64,000 nucleotides of DNA from Heterobasidion occidentale. Its lineage: Eukaryota; Basidiomycota; Agaricomycetes; Russulales; Bondarzewiaceae. The notes below the pieces were generated by a model. The model was given only the letters and a program-made list of their open reading frames with translations. It was not told where the DNA came from and searched no databases. The translations under genes were made by a program, and so were the position numbers. The stretch is taken from assembly GCA_039111635.1 (NCBI GenBank), contig JBCAQO010000010.1, forward strand, positions 248,001 through 312,000. The letters are read 5' to 3'. Numbering within the stretch: position 1 is the stretch's first letter; every line of letters starts with the position of its first letter. Of the stretch, positions 1-11,751 are shown piece by piece.

Positions 1-337
1 CGCACCATGATGGATCAGTGCGACTGGAGAAGTACAAGAGTAGGCGCCGGCTGAGAGAGACGGCGACCACAGCTCTCCTAGGATGGGAATCTGGAGAAGC
101 ACACGGACTCTTACCCTATACCCCATACAGTATATAAAGCCCATAGAATAGGCTGAGGATCTTCAGTCTATTCTCTTCGTTCCCCTGTATCTATGCATAC
201 AGGATTCTTAGAGCCAATTATTATTCCCTCCTGTATCATCGCCTGATACAGTCGAGACTTCGCCCACCACTCAGTCCATCGTGCGACCTAGGGAAGAACC
301 TGTTACTCTTGGGTTACTGAACGAGCAGTTCGTAACA
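1..337 (+). repeat. Gypsy-family LTR, 5' part outside window
   Basis: This is the 3' 337 bases of the same LTR that occurs complete at 4988-5575 and 14852-15436. It keeps the TATA box, the AGTCTATTCT transcript-start motif, an R-region hairpin (arms CCTGTAT and ATACAGG) and the terminal GTAACA. It ends inside a WD40 repeat, and the next five bases, ACACA, are the probable target duplication because WD40 units here read GGACACACAGATTC. No internal region follows, so it is most likely a solo LTR. Confidence 0.85.
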
Positions 338-1001
338 ACACACAGATTCAATCAATTCTGTCGCTTTTTCGCCAGATGGGTCACAGATTGTGTCAGGCTC
401 GGATGACAAGACAATCTGTGTCTGGGATGTGGCAACAGGTGCTGCTGTGGGCAAAGCTCTCGAGGGACACACAGAAGTGGTCACGTCTGTTGCTTTCGCA
501 CCACACGGTTCGCAGATTGCGTCAGGATCGTGGATTCAACAATCTGGCTGTGGGACTTGGCAACTGGTGCTGCTATGGGCGATCCTCTCGAGGGACACAC
601 AGAGTTAGTCAATTCTGTTGCTTTCTCGCCAGATGGATTGTGGATCGTGTCAGGCTCACAAGACAAGACAATTCGGGTTTTGGGACGCGGTACAAGGTGC
701 TTCTGTGGGCGATCCTCTCGAGGCACACACAAATTCTGTCAATTCTGCTGCTTTTTCGTCAGATGGGTCGAGGATTGTATCAGGGTCATGGGATTTAACG
801 GTCCGGCTGTGGAATGCAGCAACAGGTGCTGCTGTGGGAAATCCTCTTGAGGGACATACAGGGTAAGTTACTTCTGTGGATTTCTCTCCAGATGGGTCGC
901 GGGTTGTGTCAGGCACATGGGACTTGACTCTCCGCCTGTGGGATATGAAAATGGGTACTGGCATCAGCAAACTGGGAAGCGTCTGTACAGAGCTGGACAG
1001 A
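338..1001 (+). pseudogene. WD40-repeat gene fragment (NLR-type), broken
   Basis: About five WD40 units of roughly 43 residues are readable, with typical pieces such as GHTELVNSVAFSPDG, VSGSQDKTIR and WDLATGAA. They lie in all three frames, so at least three indels separate them. The near-identical units resemble the WD40 arrays of fungal NACHT/NB-ARC proteins that act in non-self recognition. The N-terminal part is missing: the left edge is an inserted LTR. The right edge runs into a terminal-inverted-repeat insertion at about 1002 and the repeats resume at about 1690. It is a relic, not an expressed gene. Confidence 0.8.
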
Positions 1002-1662
1002 CACTCCAGAGCCCCCAGATGCCCCTAGCGAGTCCCCGATTAGACAGACACCATGACTTCTGGCCAGTGTCTGGACATATCTGTCCAGATGCACCATATA
1101 TAGAAGTGATTAGATAATTGTTGTCAATAGACGACTGCAAAAATCACTCTGTACTGAGCAGGGATTGAACCCAGAACCTCTTGAACTATTCACCGGCTGA
1201 GAGCAATGTTAGTACCAGAATTATCCACTCCACCATATGGCCATGAAATCCTTCCTCAACAATTAGATAATATTGCGCTTTTTGAGACTTCAAAGAATTT
1301 GAGATGCCTAAACTCTGTGAGGTGTCATCTATTTTCGCATTTTTAGCATCTATCCGTGGAAGAATGATGGCATATGATACATCATTTGAAAGTTATGATA
1401 CAGGGAAGTATCCCAATACCACTCACAAGCTGAAATCTAACAGATAGCACCAATGTCAATTAAAATCTTTGAAGTCCAACAAATGTATTTCTTGATTTTT
1501 CGGCACTGTGGGAATCTTACATACTTTGCCTTCCGGAAATGTGCTCCTAGTCAGCTTATTGATAGAGCACCTTATCCTGTCCAGATCTGGCCATACACAG
1601 ACATCTAGCCAGATATCCCCAGATGACCTAAGCATCTAGGAGCATCTGGGGCTCTGGGACTG
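1002..1662. mobile_element. Small inverted-repeat element in the WD40 relic
   Basis: The ends are inverted relatives of each other: the left end reads CACTCCAGAGCCCCCAGATG and the right end, reverse-complemented, CAGTCCCAGAGCCCCAGATG. Weaker inverted similarity continues for about 80 bases (CTGGCCAG and CTGGACA stretches). The interior has no ORF and separates two WD40 blocks, as expected for a MITE-like insertion. No clear target duplication was found, so the exact ends are uncertain. A tRNA-like promoter stretch lies inside on the minus strand (1161-1236). Confidence 0.5.
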
Positions 1663-2213
1663 GCTGGGACCAGTTACAGGTTTGCTGATGTGCGTTGGGT
1701 GGCCCTCTCAATGGACACACAGAATTGGTCAACTCTGTCGCTTTCTCAGCAGACAGATTGCAGATTGTGTTAGGCTCGGATGACAAGACAATCCGCCTGT
1801 GGGACGCGGCAACAGGCACTGCTATTAGTAATCCTTTCGAAGGACACACGGATTCTGTCAATTCCGTTGCCTTTTCATCAAACAGGTTGTGGATCGTTTC
1901 AGGCTCGGACAACAAAACAATTCAGCTATGGGATGTGACGACTGGTGCTGCTGTGGGCAACCCTCTTGAGGGACACACAAGTTGGATCTCTTCCGTTGCC
2001 TTTTCACCAGATGGGTTACGGATCATGTCAGGCTCTTCCGACTCAACGGTCAGGGTGTGGGATGTAGCAACAGGTGCTAGGCCATATTCTCGAGGGACAC
2101 ACAACTTCGGTCAATTGTGTTGCTTTCTCGCCAGATGGGTTGCGCATTGTTTCATGCTCATACGATAAGACAATCTGGATGTGGGAGGCATCAGGAGGTC
2201 ATAAAGTAGCTTG
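1663..2213 (+). pseudogene. WD40-repeat gene fragment, second block
   Basis: Four further WD40 units read mostly in one frame from about 1695 to 2168 (GHTELVNSVAFS, SGSDDKTIRLWD, GHTSWISSVAFSPDG). A final unit is shifted one frame ([19 protein letters not shown]) and ends at a stop near 2213. It continues the block at 338-1001 across the inserted inverted-repeat element. The characteristic C-terminal tail of these proteins is absent here. A separate tail fragment lies at 35937-36550, beyond the transposon cluster, so the two may once have been one gene. Confidence 0.75.
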
Positions 2214-2568
2214 AATGGTCTGTACAGCTGCACTAGACCACTAGAGGTCAAAAGTAAGACCCCGGTTTGACAGTGTTCACTAGATGTGATTTACAGCTAG
2301 TGGTGCCTCCCTAGTCATCACTAGATCATCCTCTGCTTGTTTCAGACTTCACTTCTAGAGATGTCTTGGAAGATGCCTGTCTTCTGGACAATCTTGAGAG
2401 AATTCCTCATCTAGACAGTCTCTATAGACCACACTATCAGTGACTATACCCAGAATATTTATTCTGTTCCTGCCAATGAATTGGCTCTTAATCCTATAAT
2501 TATAACTATGAAAATCACAGATAAAATTGTAATCAAAACAGTAACTTTACATGCTCTTGTATACAGGC
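2214..2568. other. No gene seen
   Basis: AT-richer sequence with scattered short palindromes of the CTAGTGG/CCACTAG kind. No ORF, RNA gene or transposon end could be supported. Confidence 0.5.
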
Positions 2569-4987
2569 CTTACTGCTCTACAAAGTGAGTGCCAAAACAA
2601 TAAGGAAGAGTGAGAGGAAAAAGAAGAGACTAGCAAGGGTGGAGGTTGGTGGTGGTGGTGAGAGAAGATGAGCTTATGCGTGAGTAGAGGAGACAGATGG
2701 CGGTGCAAGAGAAGACGGGTGCAGGCAGAGGCAGATGGCAATGGCAAGAGAAGATGAGTCAGCCCGCACTCATAAAAGACAAGCACAGGCAAAGGTAGAC
2801 AACAGCAGCGAGAGCATGCGAGCACGGGCCTAGGTGGGCGGTGGCAGCGAGAGGGTCAGCGAGAGGGCACGGACACAGGCAGGGGGCAGCAAAAGAAGAC
2901 AAGCCCGCACTCATCTTGTGCAAGCACAGGTGAGTATCGGAGGCGCTAGCGAGAGGGTACAGGCATGGGCAAGGTGGGCGGTGGCAGCAAGAGGGTCAGA
3001 GGGCATGGGCACAGGCAGGGGGCATCTAGAGAAGATGAGCCCGCATTTGTCATATGCAAGCGCGGGCGGAGATCGGTGGCAGCAAGGTGAGGGTATGGGT
3101 GTGGGCAGTGTGCAGCCGCAGGTGGGTGGCGCCATCGAGAGATGACAAGCCTGCACTCGTTCTGTATGAGACTATGAGGTGGCGATGGCACGTGCCACTG
3201 CCACGTCATACGTTGTTGCCTGTTGTTGTCCCCTGCTTGCTCTCTCCGCTGCCACTGCCACTGTCCAGCACCACCTCTGCCCATGCTCGTCTTGTACGAG
3301 CATGGGCACGTCTTGTCTCGGCACATCTCATCTTGTCTCGCTGTTGATACCGTCTAGCACAACCTCCGCTCATGCTCGTCCAAGATGAGCGCCACCTTGT
3401 TTTGTCTTGTCTCATCTCGCCGGCATTGCCGCCCACCATCTCTGCCCGCTCTCGTACAAGACAAGTGCCGCTGATACGCTAGCGATGCCTCTGAGTGCGA
3501 AACACACCCAAGAAACACCCCTACAAGCGCAGGTAGGCAGGAGCTGGTTCTAGTGTGCAAGGAACTGTCAGCTGTGCAACAACCAACAAGGGAGCGTACT
3601 GAAAGTGGTCGGAGCGTAGCTGCAATCAAAGTAACGCTGACACAATCAGCAGGGAGTGGAGGCTGTTCAAATGCGATGTGGACCGAACAAACAACTCAAA
3701 AGTCGGTATCTTCGGCCGGCCGACGTGCGATCGGGATTTGATCGGTACACAACAGGAAGGGAATGGGTGCGAGGCCACACTGGACACTGGCAGAGGATGA
3801 CAAACTAGATGAGAGGAAGAGAGCAAGACGACGAGGGCTCTAACAGAGGGCTGCGATCGAACACAACAACACAAACAAAGGGGCACAACGCGAACGAGGA
3901 TCGGAAGGCAAAGACTCAAGGAATCAAGTACTCAAGTGCACGAATGGAATCGGAACGAGGGGGGAGCCAAAGCTGCTGTATTGCGAGGCCATAGGTGCCC
4001 TTTTATAGTAAGTCCGAACAGGTACGAGATAGGGAGATCGGCAGAGGCATAGAGTAATCGGAAATGCATGCCAAGAGCTGTCAAGGTAAAGAAGATAAAG
4101 GAGTGATGATGCGAACAATAGAAGATAAGAAGCAATAGCTCTAAAGTCTAAATAAGTGGAGAGATTGCCAAGGGGAGTGCACATGGGCCTGGAGATAAGG
4201 ATCAAATGATAAGTAAGTAAACCAATCAGAAACATGGGAGCTCCAAAGATAACGAAGGATAGGTCAACAAAAGGCATAAGGACGATAAGAGATAGAAAGA
4301 CAGATCTGTTCCGAGTCAACAAAATGTTCGGCCGCCTCCGATTCGGGACACCGAAGCCGACCGAATGTGGCGACAATGTGAAGCGTACCGAACTAATCGG
4401 CGATCGGCCGCGACAGTCTGCAGGAAGCCCCTAATGCTGGGAGTGCTGATAGATGCATAGGATGACTGTGAACAGCTCCGAATGTCTGTGCGGAGGTCTA
4501 AATGCAAAGTCGGCACCTGACAAATGGCTGAGAGCGCCGAACGGATTGGGATCGGTCGGTCCTAAGTATGCCGAACGGTCAAAGAATACTGAAAAGCTGC
4601 GAAAAGTGGGGTATTGGTGCCTAGAGCGCACCCATGCTCGTCACCGCCTTGCCTTGCCTTGCCTCATCTTGCTGCTGCCACCCCCGCCGCCCACTATCAC
4701 TGCCCGCGCTCGTACAAGACGAGCGTGGCCTCGTCTCATCTTGTCTCACCGGCGCTGCTGTCCACTATCTCTTCCCACTCTCGTACAAGACAAGCACGGC
4801 CTCGCCTCATCTCGTCTCGCTGCAGCCACCGTCCATCACCGCCTCTGCCCACACTTGTTCAAGACGAGCGCAGGCCTGTTCTTCACCCACTGTCTTTGCC
4901 TGTGCTCATACAAGATAAGCGCAGGCTCGTCATGTTTACCGCCGCCGCTGATCGCCTTCTCCGCCCACGCTCGTTCAAGATGAGCAC
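2569..4987. repeat. Foldback block of degenerate minisatellite repeats
   Basis: Both halves are built from the same imperfect tandem units of roughly 70-140 bases, containing palindromic words such as CTCGTACAAGACGAG together with CATCTTGTCTCGCTG and GCCACCGCCCACC. The left half (2569-3190) carries them in reverse orientation to the right half (3193-3471 and 4644-4987). The centre is a perfect 12-base palindrome, TGGCACGTGCCA, near 3187-3198. Counted without the 1.17-kb insertion at 3472-4643, the two arms are about equal in length. ORFs here are low-complexity products of the repeats. Confidence 0.65.
3472..4643 (+). mobile_element. Unclassified 1.2-kb TG...CA element, copy 1
   Basis: The element begins TGATACGCTAGCGATG and ends CATGCTCGTCA. 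It is flanked by a perfect 4-base direct repeat CCGC (3468-3471 and 4644-4647). Closely similar copies lie at 36699-37913 and, more diverged, 12705-13782. The TG...CA ends, the inverted terminal TGAT/ATCA and an internal TTTTATAGT would suit a solo LTR, although a 4-base duplication is short for that; a non-autonomous DNA element is the alternative. ORFs inside do not resemble known proteins. Confidence 0.6.
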
Positions 4988-5575
4988 TGTTATGACTTGA
5001 CCGATCGGGGCCCTTCGGGGTCGGTCTAACCGATGGATCAAGCATCACATGCTAGGCGGCTCCACTACGGAGCGTACATCAAGGTATTCGGCATGTCCTT
5101 AGGAGCCAACAAGACCGATGGTTCCTCAAGACATCGGTAGAGGCTATATGAGAGGGATACGAGGTTCACAAGGTTCACACAGTAATATGAGAGGCATTCA
5201 CATGCCATGGGCTTAGGGCTTACGGGTAAGCACCTCGTCGCACCATGATGGATCAGTGCGACTGGAGAAGTACAAGAGTAGGCACCGGCTGAGAGAGACG
5301 GCGGCCATAGCTCTCCTAGGATGGAAACCTGGAGAAGCACACGGACTCTTACCCTATACCCTATACAGTATATAAGGCCCATAGAATAGGCTGAGGATCT
5401 TCAGTCTATTCTCTTCGTTTCTACACAGTCTCCACACTGTGTAACTTAGAGCCAATCATTATTCCCTCCTGTATCGTTGCCCGATACAGTCGAGACTTCA
5501 TCCACCACTCAGTCCATTGTGCGACCTAGGGAAGAACCTGTTACTCTTGGGTTACTGAACGAGCAGTTCGTAACA
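4988..5575 (+). repeat. Solo LTR of the gypsy family
   Basis: A complete 588-base LTR, TGTTATGACTTGACC to GCAGTTCGTAACA, with a perfect 5-base target duplication AGCAC at 4983-4987 and 5576-5580. No internal region is attached, so it arose by recombination between the two LTRs of a former full element. It keeps the TATA box and the AGTCTATTCT motif. Its R-region hairpin has different arms from those of other copies: ACACAGT and ACTGTGT. Confidence 0.95.
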
Positions 5576-5983
5576 AGCACAGATCCGTCATTCTAGCACT
5601 GTTTTTGCCTGCGCTCTCTGCTCACATTTGGTGTTGGTTGTTACGAACTGCTCATTTGGTAACCCAAGAGTAACAGGTTCTTCCCTAGGTCGCACGATGG
5701 ACTGAGGGGTGGACAAAGTCTCGACTATATCAGGCAATGATACAGGAGGGAATAATGTTTGTTCGTATTCAAAGATACGAAGGGACAAAGGTACATCAGG
5801 AAAACCCTTCTGGGAAAATTGAGGGGTAATTATCTGTGAATTATCGCAAACATGATAATGTGGTCTAAAGTAGACATAGGTACTGCTAGGGCTCGCTAGG
5901 GCCGCAAATGTCACGGCGTGTCACAGCGACCGCCTGTGCGGCTTTGAGACTACCAACTACGCATTTGTCTCGTCATATATCTG

Positions 5984-8900
5984 CTAGAACACAGTAATGT
6001 ATGTATGCCTATCAGTCCAGGGATTCACATAGAATGTACTACACTCCTCCAGGACATTGAAGCTTGACCAATGCCGGGGAGCAACAGGTCCAAATCGAGG
6101 GAACAGGTGGATACTCCGTCGAACAGATGCGACAGGAATGATGCTGGCATTGCGTCGGCCATTTCGGATTGAACGCGTGACCCTGTACATACCACTGTCG
6201 GATTCAGGAGCTCCCGGGAAGCGGGAGAACCATTCTACATATGTGAAATGTTCAGGAGGAGCTCCCTTCCTGAAATCGAACAGCTCGGACATCACGCTTG
6301 CGGAGAGTTGGAAGACCACTCGAACCTGTGCAACTCGGTATCCTATGCCAATGTAAGTGCCATTTACAAACAGACAGATGTGGATCTCACCTTGGACCCC
6401 ATGTGCAACTCCCTCTCCTTCATCAACCAAAATGGTATCAAATCATCCGGGAACTGGATGACCTCGTTTATCCTGACAAGTGGGCCGGGCGTGTACAGTG
6501 TTGAGGAAGTCAGCCGTATCCTGTCGTTACAAGGCGTCATGAATCCAAAACTTCATCTTGTGGAACACGGAGACTTTCTGGATCGGGATTAGGAGGTTAT
6601 TGGCGGCTCTTCACACAGCTGCAGCAGGGAGCTCGGGGTTATTATGGTGAATAATGAAGTCTGCAAGAGCATCAGAAAAATCAATGGCTCCGTACTCTAG
6701 CGTCAGCGTGTCGAGCGTTACAGCTTTTCGAGAGGGGTGTTTTGTCATTTTGATGTGGACATGGAGTGGGTTCTGGACAGGATCATTGCTTGACATTGTA
6801 GGCTGTCCTGCAAGACGCCAATTGACGAAAAGATGGTGGTGCTGAACCTTCTCTCGACGCTCAAGCCACATCATCATTTGAGAGTACTCATCCTTGCGAT
6901 TCGATGCCCGATACGCATCCTTCGTGAAGTTGATGTGAAGGTGCTCCGATTGTTCTGTGTTGTAGTTATCCGTTGTGCCAAAGAGCTTGATGGATTCAGA
7001 GTAGTGAGTGAGTGAGTGGAGTTTAGGGATCTCGAAGTGCTCTCGTACGCCCAATTCAATAAAAATTTGCTTGTTGTCATGGAAGGAGGCGAGTGCATCA
7101 TTGAGCCGGGTGAGTGTATGGGTCGTATGCGAGGGATATTGTGCAAGGTAGAGAAAGTCTAGTAAGGAGCGCACAGTGCAAACGAGCCAAACTGGTGAGC
7201 GACTGTCTGGGAGTGGAAGATCGACGAGGAGCCCAAGCAAGATACAACACATATCACGATGCTCCTTGCCTGAGACATGTGAGAGTGTAGTAATCCCCTT
7301 CATGAAAAGTCACAAGTGATGATTAGGGGGCATCATGCGACATCAGACATCAATCTCGTTGGGGCCAAAAGCTTCCACACACCATGAAATCAGATGCTTC
7401 ATGACACCCTGATACATCTGATGTAGGATGTCTGGTGTAATGGCGACGAAGATGTTGGTGTACGGAAAGCCTTCCCAGAATGGATGGTAAACAGGACGAA
7501 TGCGAACCTCACAACATGAGGAGTTATATATGACAGGGTCAGCATCAGCGAGCTCGAGAATATGCTGAATATCTTCAGGATCTTGAGACATATATTCCTC
7601 ATTTTCTCCAAGTTCATGATGAGGCACAGGACATTTCGGGCAGTCGCCGTAGAGTGTGCAGGCAACCAAGCATTGTTCCGGGTAGTCTCCGAAAAAGGTA
7701 GCAAAGATTGGGTGGCAGCGGCGCCATACACCATCACCACTTATCATAGCGACTCCTGTCTTGCCGAGATCCTTGATGGGACCCAGGATCCTCCGCATAC
7801 ATTCATGAAAGAGATTTGCTAATGCGCACCGACGTGCTGCTTTATTTTTGATGTGATCGAGGCAGCTGGTAGGCAGGTAGCCCAGGAGAACCTGTGTGTG
7901 CTTTGATGGCTTCTTGCAAACATCTTTTGGTATGTTTCCGATCGTCATATAAACAGGGTAGGCGGACTTGTTTCGGAATAGCATGAGCTGCGTCTTGTTA
8001 GATGAGATGATGACCGGTATGACTGTTGCTCCCGGTTTTACTTCTTCAAGGGAATTCTGCCCAATTGTAAGTGCACATATATGCAACACATTGATTTCAT
8101 ACACACCTGAACACTCCACCACCAGTTGCCTGTATGCATCTCATTATATGACCGGATGGTGCAATCTTTGTCGACATAGTGATGTTCCAGGGCAAACACA
8201 AGCTGTGAAGAGAATTCAGGGTCGCCATAGAGTGCTCGGATACAAGGGATGATGTCACAAAAATAGATGTCAAATGTCTCACCACCGATGACAACTTCTT
8301 GCTGTTTGAATTGAGGGCGTCCCGGCAACTCTTCATCAATGATCTTGTTGAGCTGTGGTGTGGTTTTATAAGACAAGCCGAGCTGATCATGGACCTATTA
8401 TACAGAGATAAGTATTTACTAACAATGAGACTTCATGGCTAGGACTCACCTCATCAATTGCGAGCAGCTCCAATACCGCTGTTGATGTTGGTCCTCGTAA
8501 TTTGGCCCATCTAGCAAATTCCCAGTCAAGCTTGGAGCGGAATGGTGCCCAGATGTGGCCGTCATTGGCATCAATCTCAGACTGGATTTCATGATAACCC
8601 GCACGTGCCTGCTTAACTTGGGAAAGAGGTGCTCTGGCATTGTTACCAGGAAATCTGTGTATGACTGGACGAGTCCAGATACTCCCCTCAGCATCTTGGC
8701 GTTTGCGCTCATTCAAAAGTCATCCAAAATGCATGCTAAGATCTTTGTCAGGAGTAGACGTTGAGCTGGTAGGCAATGGAAGTGTCGGGGAGACCGCAGG
8801 TGATGATGAAGGTGGCGGCTCCCAGTGAGGTTCTTGTAGAATCCGAAAGTTGTCAGCATCTTCTTCGGCATCAGAATCTATGTCCGAGTTGGCCTTGTTG

Positions 8901-9223
8901 GGGTCGTCATCACCTTGAGGTACTAGAAGGATATCTGAAAGAAGTTTGTACTCGTCAGTGTGGGGGAATGGAAAGTCATCAGGACCATAGTCGGCTCCAA
9001 ATGCATTGCCTTCAAAATGTCAAGGTGACATTGGAGGGCTTTGCGCAGATGGTGTTGGTTCAGAATCAGGCACATACTCTTGCTGGCTGCGAAATAGTGC
9101 CGCACAGAGTGGCTTGCGGGTTGTCGATAAGTGTGCCGAATAGCCAGAGAAGGAAAAAAAGACATCACACCCAGCACACAACACTTGGGACATTGCTTGA
9201 ATGAGTGATGGATTGCGAGCCAA
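5984..9223 (-). pseudogene. Plavaka transposase, decayed
   Basis: The reading frame starts at the ATG at 9223 with a C2HC zinc-finger-like segment (CAGC, then HLSTTRKPLC). It continues through an acidic linker, the segments FDIYFCDIIPCIRALYGDPE and NIPKDVCKKPSKHTQVLLGY, the segment HSLTHYSESIKLFGTTDNYN, and a C-terminal domain ending with TAG at 5984. Two introns are recognisable, near 8395-8449 and 8044-8105. At least six in-frame stops interrupt it (near 9020, 8720, 7343, 6611, 6520 and 6443). Five are TGA, several where related proteins would have an arginine CGA, which suggests CpG deamination. Confidence 0.85.
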
Positions 9224-9405
9224 GGAAAATCATAGGTAGATAAGGATGTTAACTATTTCACCTGAGTCGTTGCGGATATTGTCAGCATTCAAATTTTGCG
9301 TGAGCGCATCGGAACAGAACACTTACCATCTGCCACGTATATGCACATTTCTCTTCCTCCCCTCTCCCGTTAAATTCCCTCACTTTGACAGTCTCTCTTT
9401 ATATT
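9224..9405. promoter_or_regulatory. Divergent promoter region inside the Plavaka transposon
   Basis: This 182-base gap separates the minus-strand transposase start (9223) from the plus-strand DUF6532 start (9406), so both promoters must lie here. A pyrimidine-rich tract (TTTCTCTTCCTCCCCTCTCCC) and a TTTATATT just upstream of 9406 suit a fungal core promoter for the plus-strand gene. Confidence 0.45.
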
Positions 9406-11751
9406 ATGGCACACATAAGTAAAAAGGCAGGCACAACAACACCTGTGGCGATTCCAGTGCTGACAGCAGCAGAGCACCCAGCGCAGGCTGCAACTCCTAT
9501 GCAGAAAGCAGCATTAACACGCGCAGCTAACAAGGCAGCAAAACTCACCGAAGCACCTGCATCAAAGAGGTCATCCACAGGTTCCCGGATGTCAACCGAG
9601 CGTGCACAGGTACCAAGCAAACCTGTTGGACAGACACCTGGCAAGCCTGCGCATAGGGCAGCCAATGATCAGTGTAAGTCCCGGTCCATCTGATGGTAGA
9701 GATTGCCACTTACCGAGAGATGAAAGCCGTTCAAGCAAACAAGGTGGTGACCAGGAAGCGGAAGGAGCCTGTAGAACATACCCCAGCAGTCAGTAATTCC
9801 AAAGCCGGTACCAAAAAACTCAAGACCACCAAAGTGAAAGGTGAGTGTCAAACATGTATACCCGAAAGGCCTAATATAACCTTATTCATAGAACACCCGC
9901 CTTGCTTGGTAATTCTGGACTCTGATGATGAGGAGATGCCGGTCAGTGTTGGGAATAAGGACCCACAAGTCGACACAACAATTGGTAAGCGAGGCACACA
10001 TGTATGTCCCATGATTCGACAGACAATTAACAATAAACGTTGAACAACCATGCAGCAGCCAGTCCTTTGTCAATCCTCGTCGTTTGCAATGAAGGTGCTC
10101 ACCACTTTTGAAGGAGATTGATGAAGACCTTGAAGATGAAGGCCAGGTGACTGACGAAAGAGAAGCAGAGACCAAAGGGGATGAAGATGTTGAAGATCTG
10201 GAAAGCTTTGACGATGACCTCAAAGAGCTCGAAGCGCTTGCTCGGAATCAACCTGCAAAGTTGAAGGAAAAGATGCAATATGAGGTGAGTCTCAATTAGC
10301 GGGCCTTTCCTCAGTACGACAATGAGTTTGCATGCCTTGCTTAGCGCCCAATCTGGGCAGGGACAGGCGATGAGACAGATGCTCCTTTGTCGCTGAATGG
10401 ACCCACTTTGAAGCCTACGAAGAAGGGTGCAGTCAACAAAGGGATTACCTCAGGGAGTAAAAACACAGGTAAGATCATTCCAGACCAACATTTTTTGATG
10501 CTTGTCGGGCTGTCCGACAGGAGCCCTTATGAGTCTGGACCAGAAGGTCCCCTGGCTGCAGGTGCCATCTTCTTTCCGTCGACAGGCGCAAATGCATCCC
10601 CTGCACCATCCCCGCCCTCTTGGCCTTCCTCTACGGAGCTTGTGCTTCCACCACCTGGCCGCAAACTATGCTTGTCGGCACAGAATCCATTTGTGCGCAA
10701 GACCATCACCGACTCCCTGAACTATCTGTTTGCATCGCTCGTCTTCAACAATGTCTATCCAGACCCCAGTCAGCGGACCCAGTTCATTCACGGCGCTCTC
10801 ATCACCGCTGCTGGCGCACGTCCAGGTTGCACTGATATTTGGCACCGCCTGTTGCAAGATGCGGAATATGTCAACATGGTCTGCCCAATCGTAAGTTTTT
10901 CCTATGAACCCTTTATGTTCTTTGCTACATAAAATGACTTTGACCATTCACAGTCTAGCGCCCAAATCAGCTTGTTCCGTGGAGACATCAAGGATAGCTG
11001 CGCAAAGGCAATATTTGGCATGTATCACCTTGTGCTTGGGCCGTTGTGCAAGGACATGGTGCTGAAATTGCTCCTGGATTATCGTTATATCTTTCCTCAA
11101 GGCCCCACTGGCCAGGTATCCTTTCCATGTAACCTGTCGAGACATTGCCACTGACACTGTGATTGATTGCAGGGTATGACTCAGCGGAATAAGCCCTATC
11201 GCCACCCCATCATCATCTCTGTGATACAACAGCACTTCTTCAACGGGTCATCAAGCTTTGCATCTTGCAACGACGCCAGTTTCCCATTCACCCGCGATGA
11301 TGAAGGCAATGCTGTCCGAGAGGTGCCAGCGGCCATGGTCAGCTTGGTTTCAACAGCGGTATGTTCATCCACCACACTCTCCTCTCTTCAACGATTTCAC
11401 ACGTTGTTATACTAGGTCTATGCATCGTTATACGAGTGCCGCACTGGGGAACGCAAGCCCGTTGACTTCTCCGCCAATGTATACGCTGATGTCTATTCCA
11501 GTCATATGTTGACATTGAAGCAGATTGAGGAGCAGCGGGAGAGCTCATATCACATCATGATGGCAGATATCTATTCTCAAGCTTAGTAAGTGTCTGTCTT
11601 TCGTGTTATTTGCTAATGTAAATCTATTTTTCATGGTAGATGTGCGGCATCGAACGTGAAAGATTCAAGCACCAGTGTTGTTGCTCCGGCCCAAGTCAAC
11701 TTCGATCATATGGACGACAATTCCAATGGCGGCGACGAGGACATTGCCTAA
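9406..11751 (+). CDS. DUF6532-type protein carried by the Plavaka transposon
   Basis: The ATG at 9406 follows a pyrimidine-rich leader. The first third is basic and low in complexity (lysine/alanine-rich, then a Glu/Asp-rich stretch near 10110-10290). The second part is a globular alpha-helical domain typical of DUF6532 proteins of Agaricomycetes, with pieces such as YRYIFPQGPTG, PYRHPIIISVIQQHFF, VREVPAAMVSLVSTA and YHIMMADIYSQA. Several short introns split it (for example GTAAG near 10890, GTATCC near 11117, GTATGT near 11359). The last codon before the final intron becomes TAA or TAG at 11584-11586, although a plausible coding tail continues to a stop at 11751, so the end may be mutated. 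The function is unknown. Confidence 0.6.
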
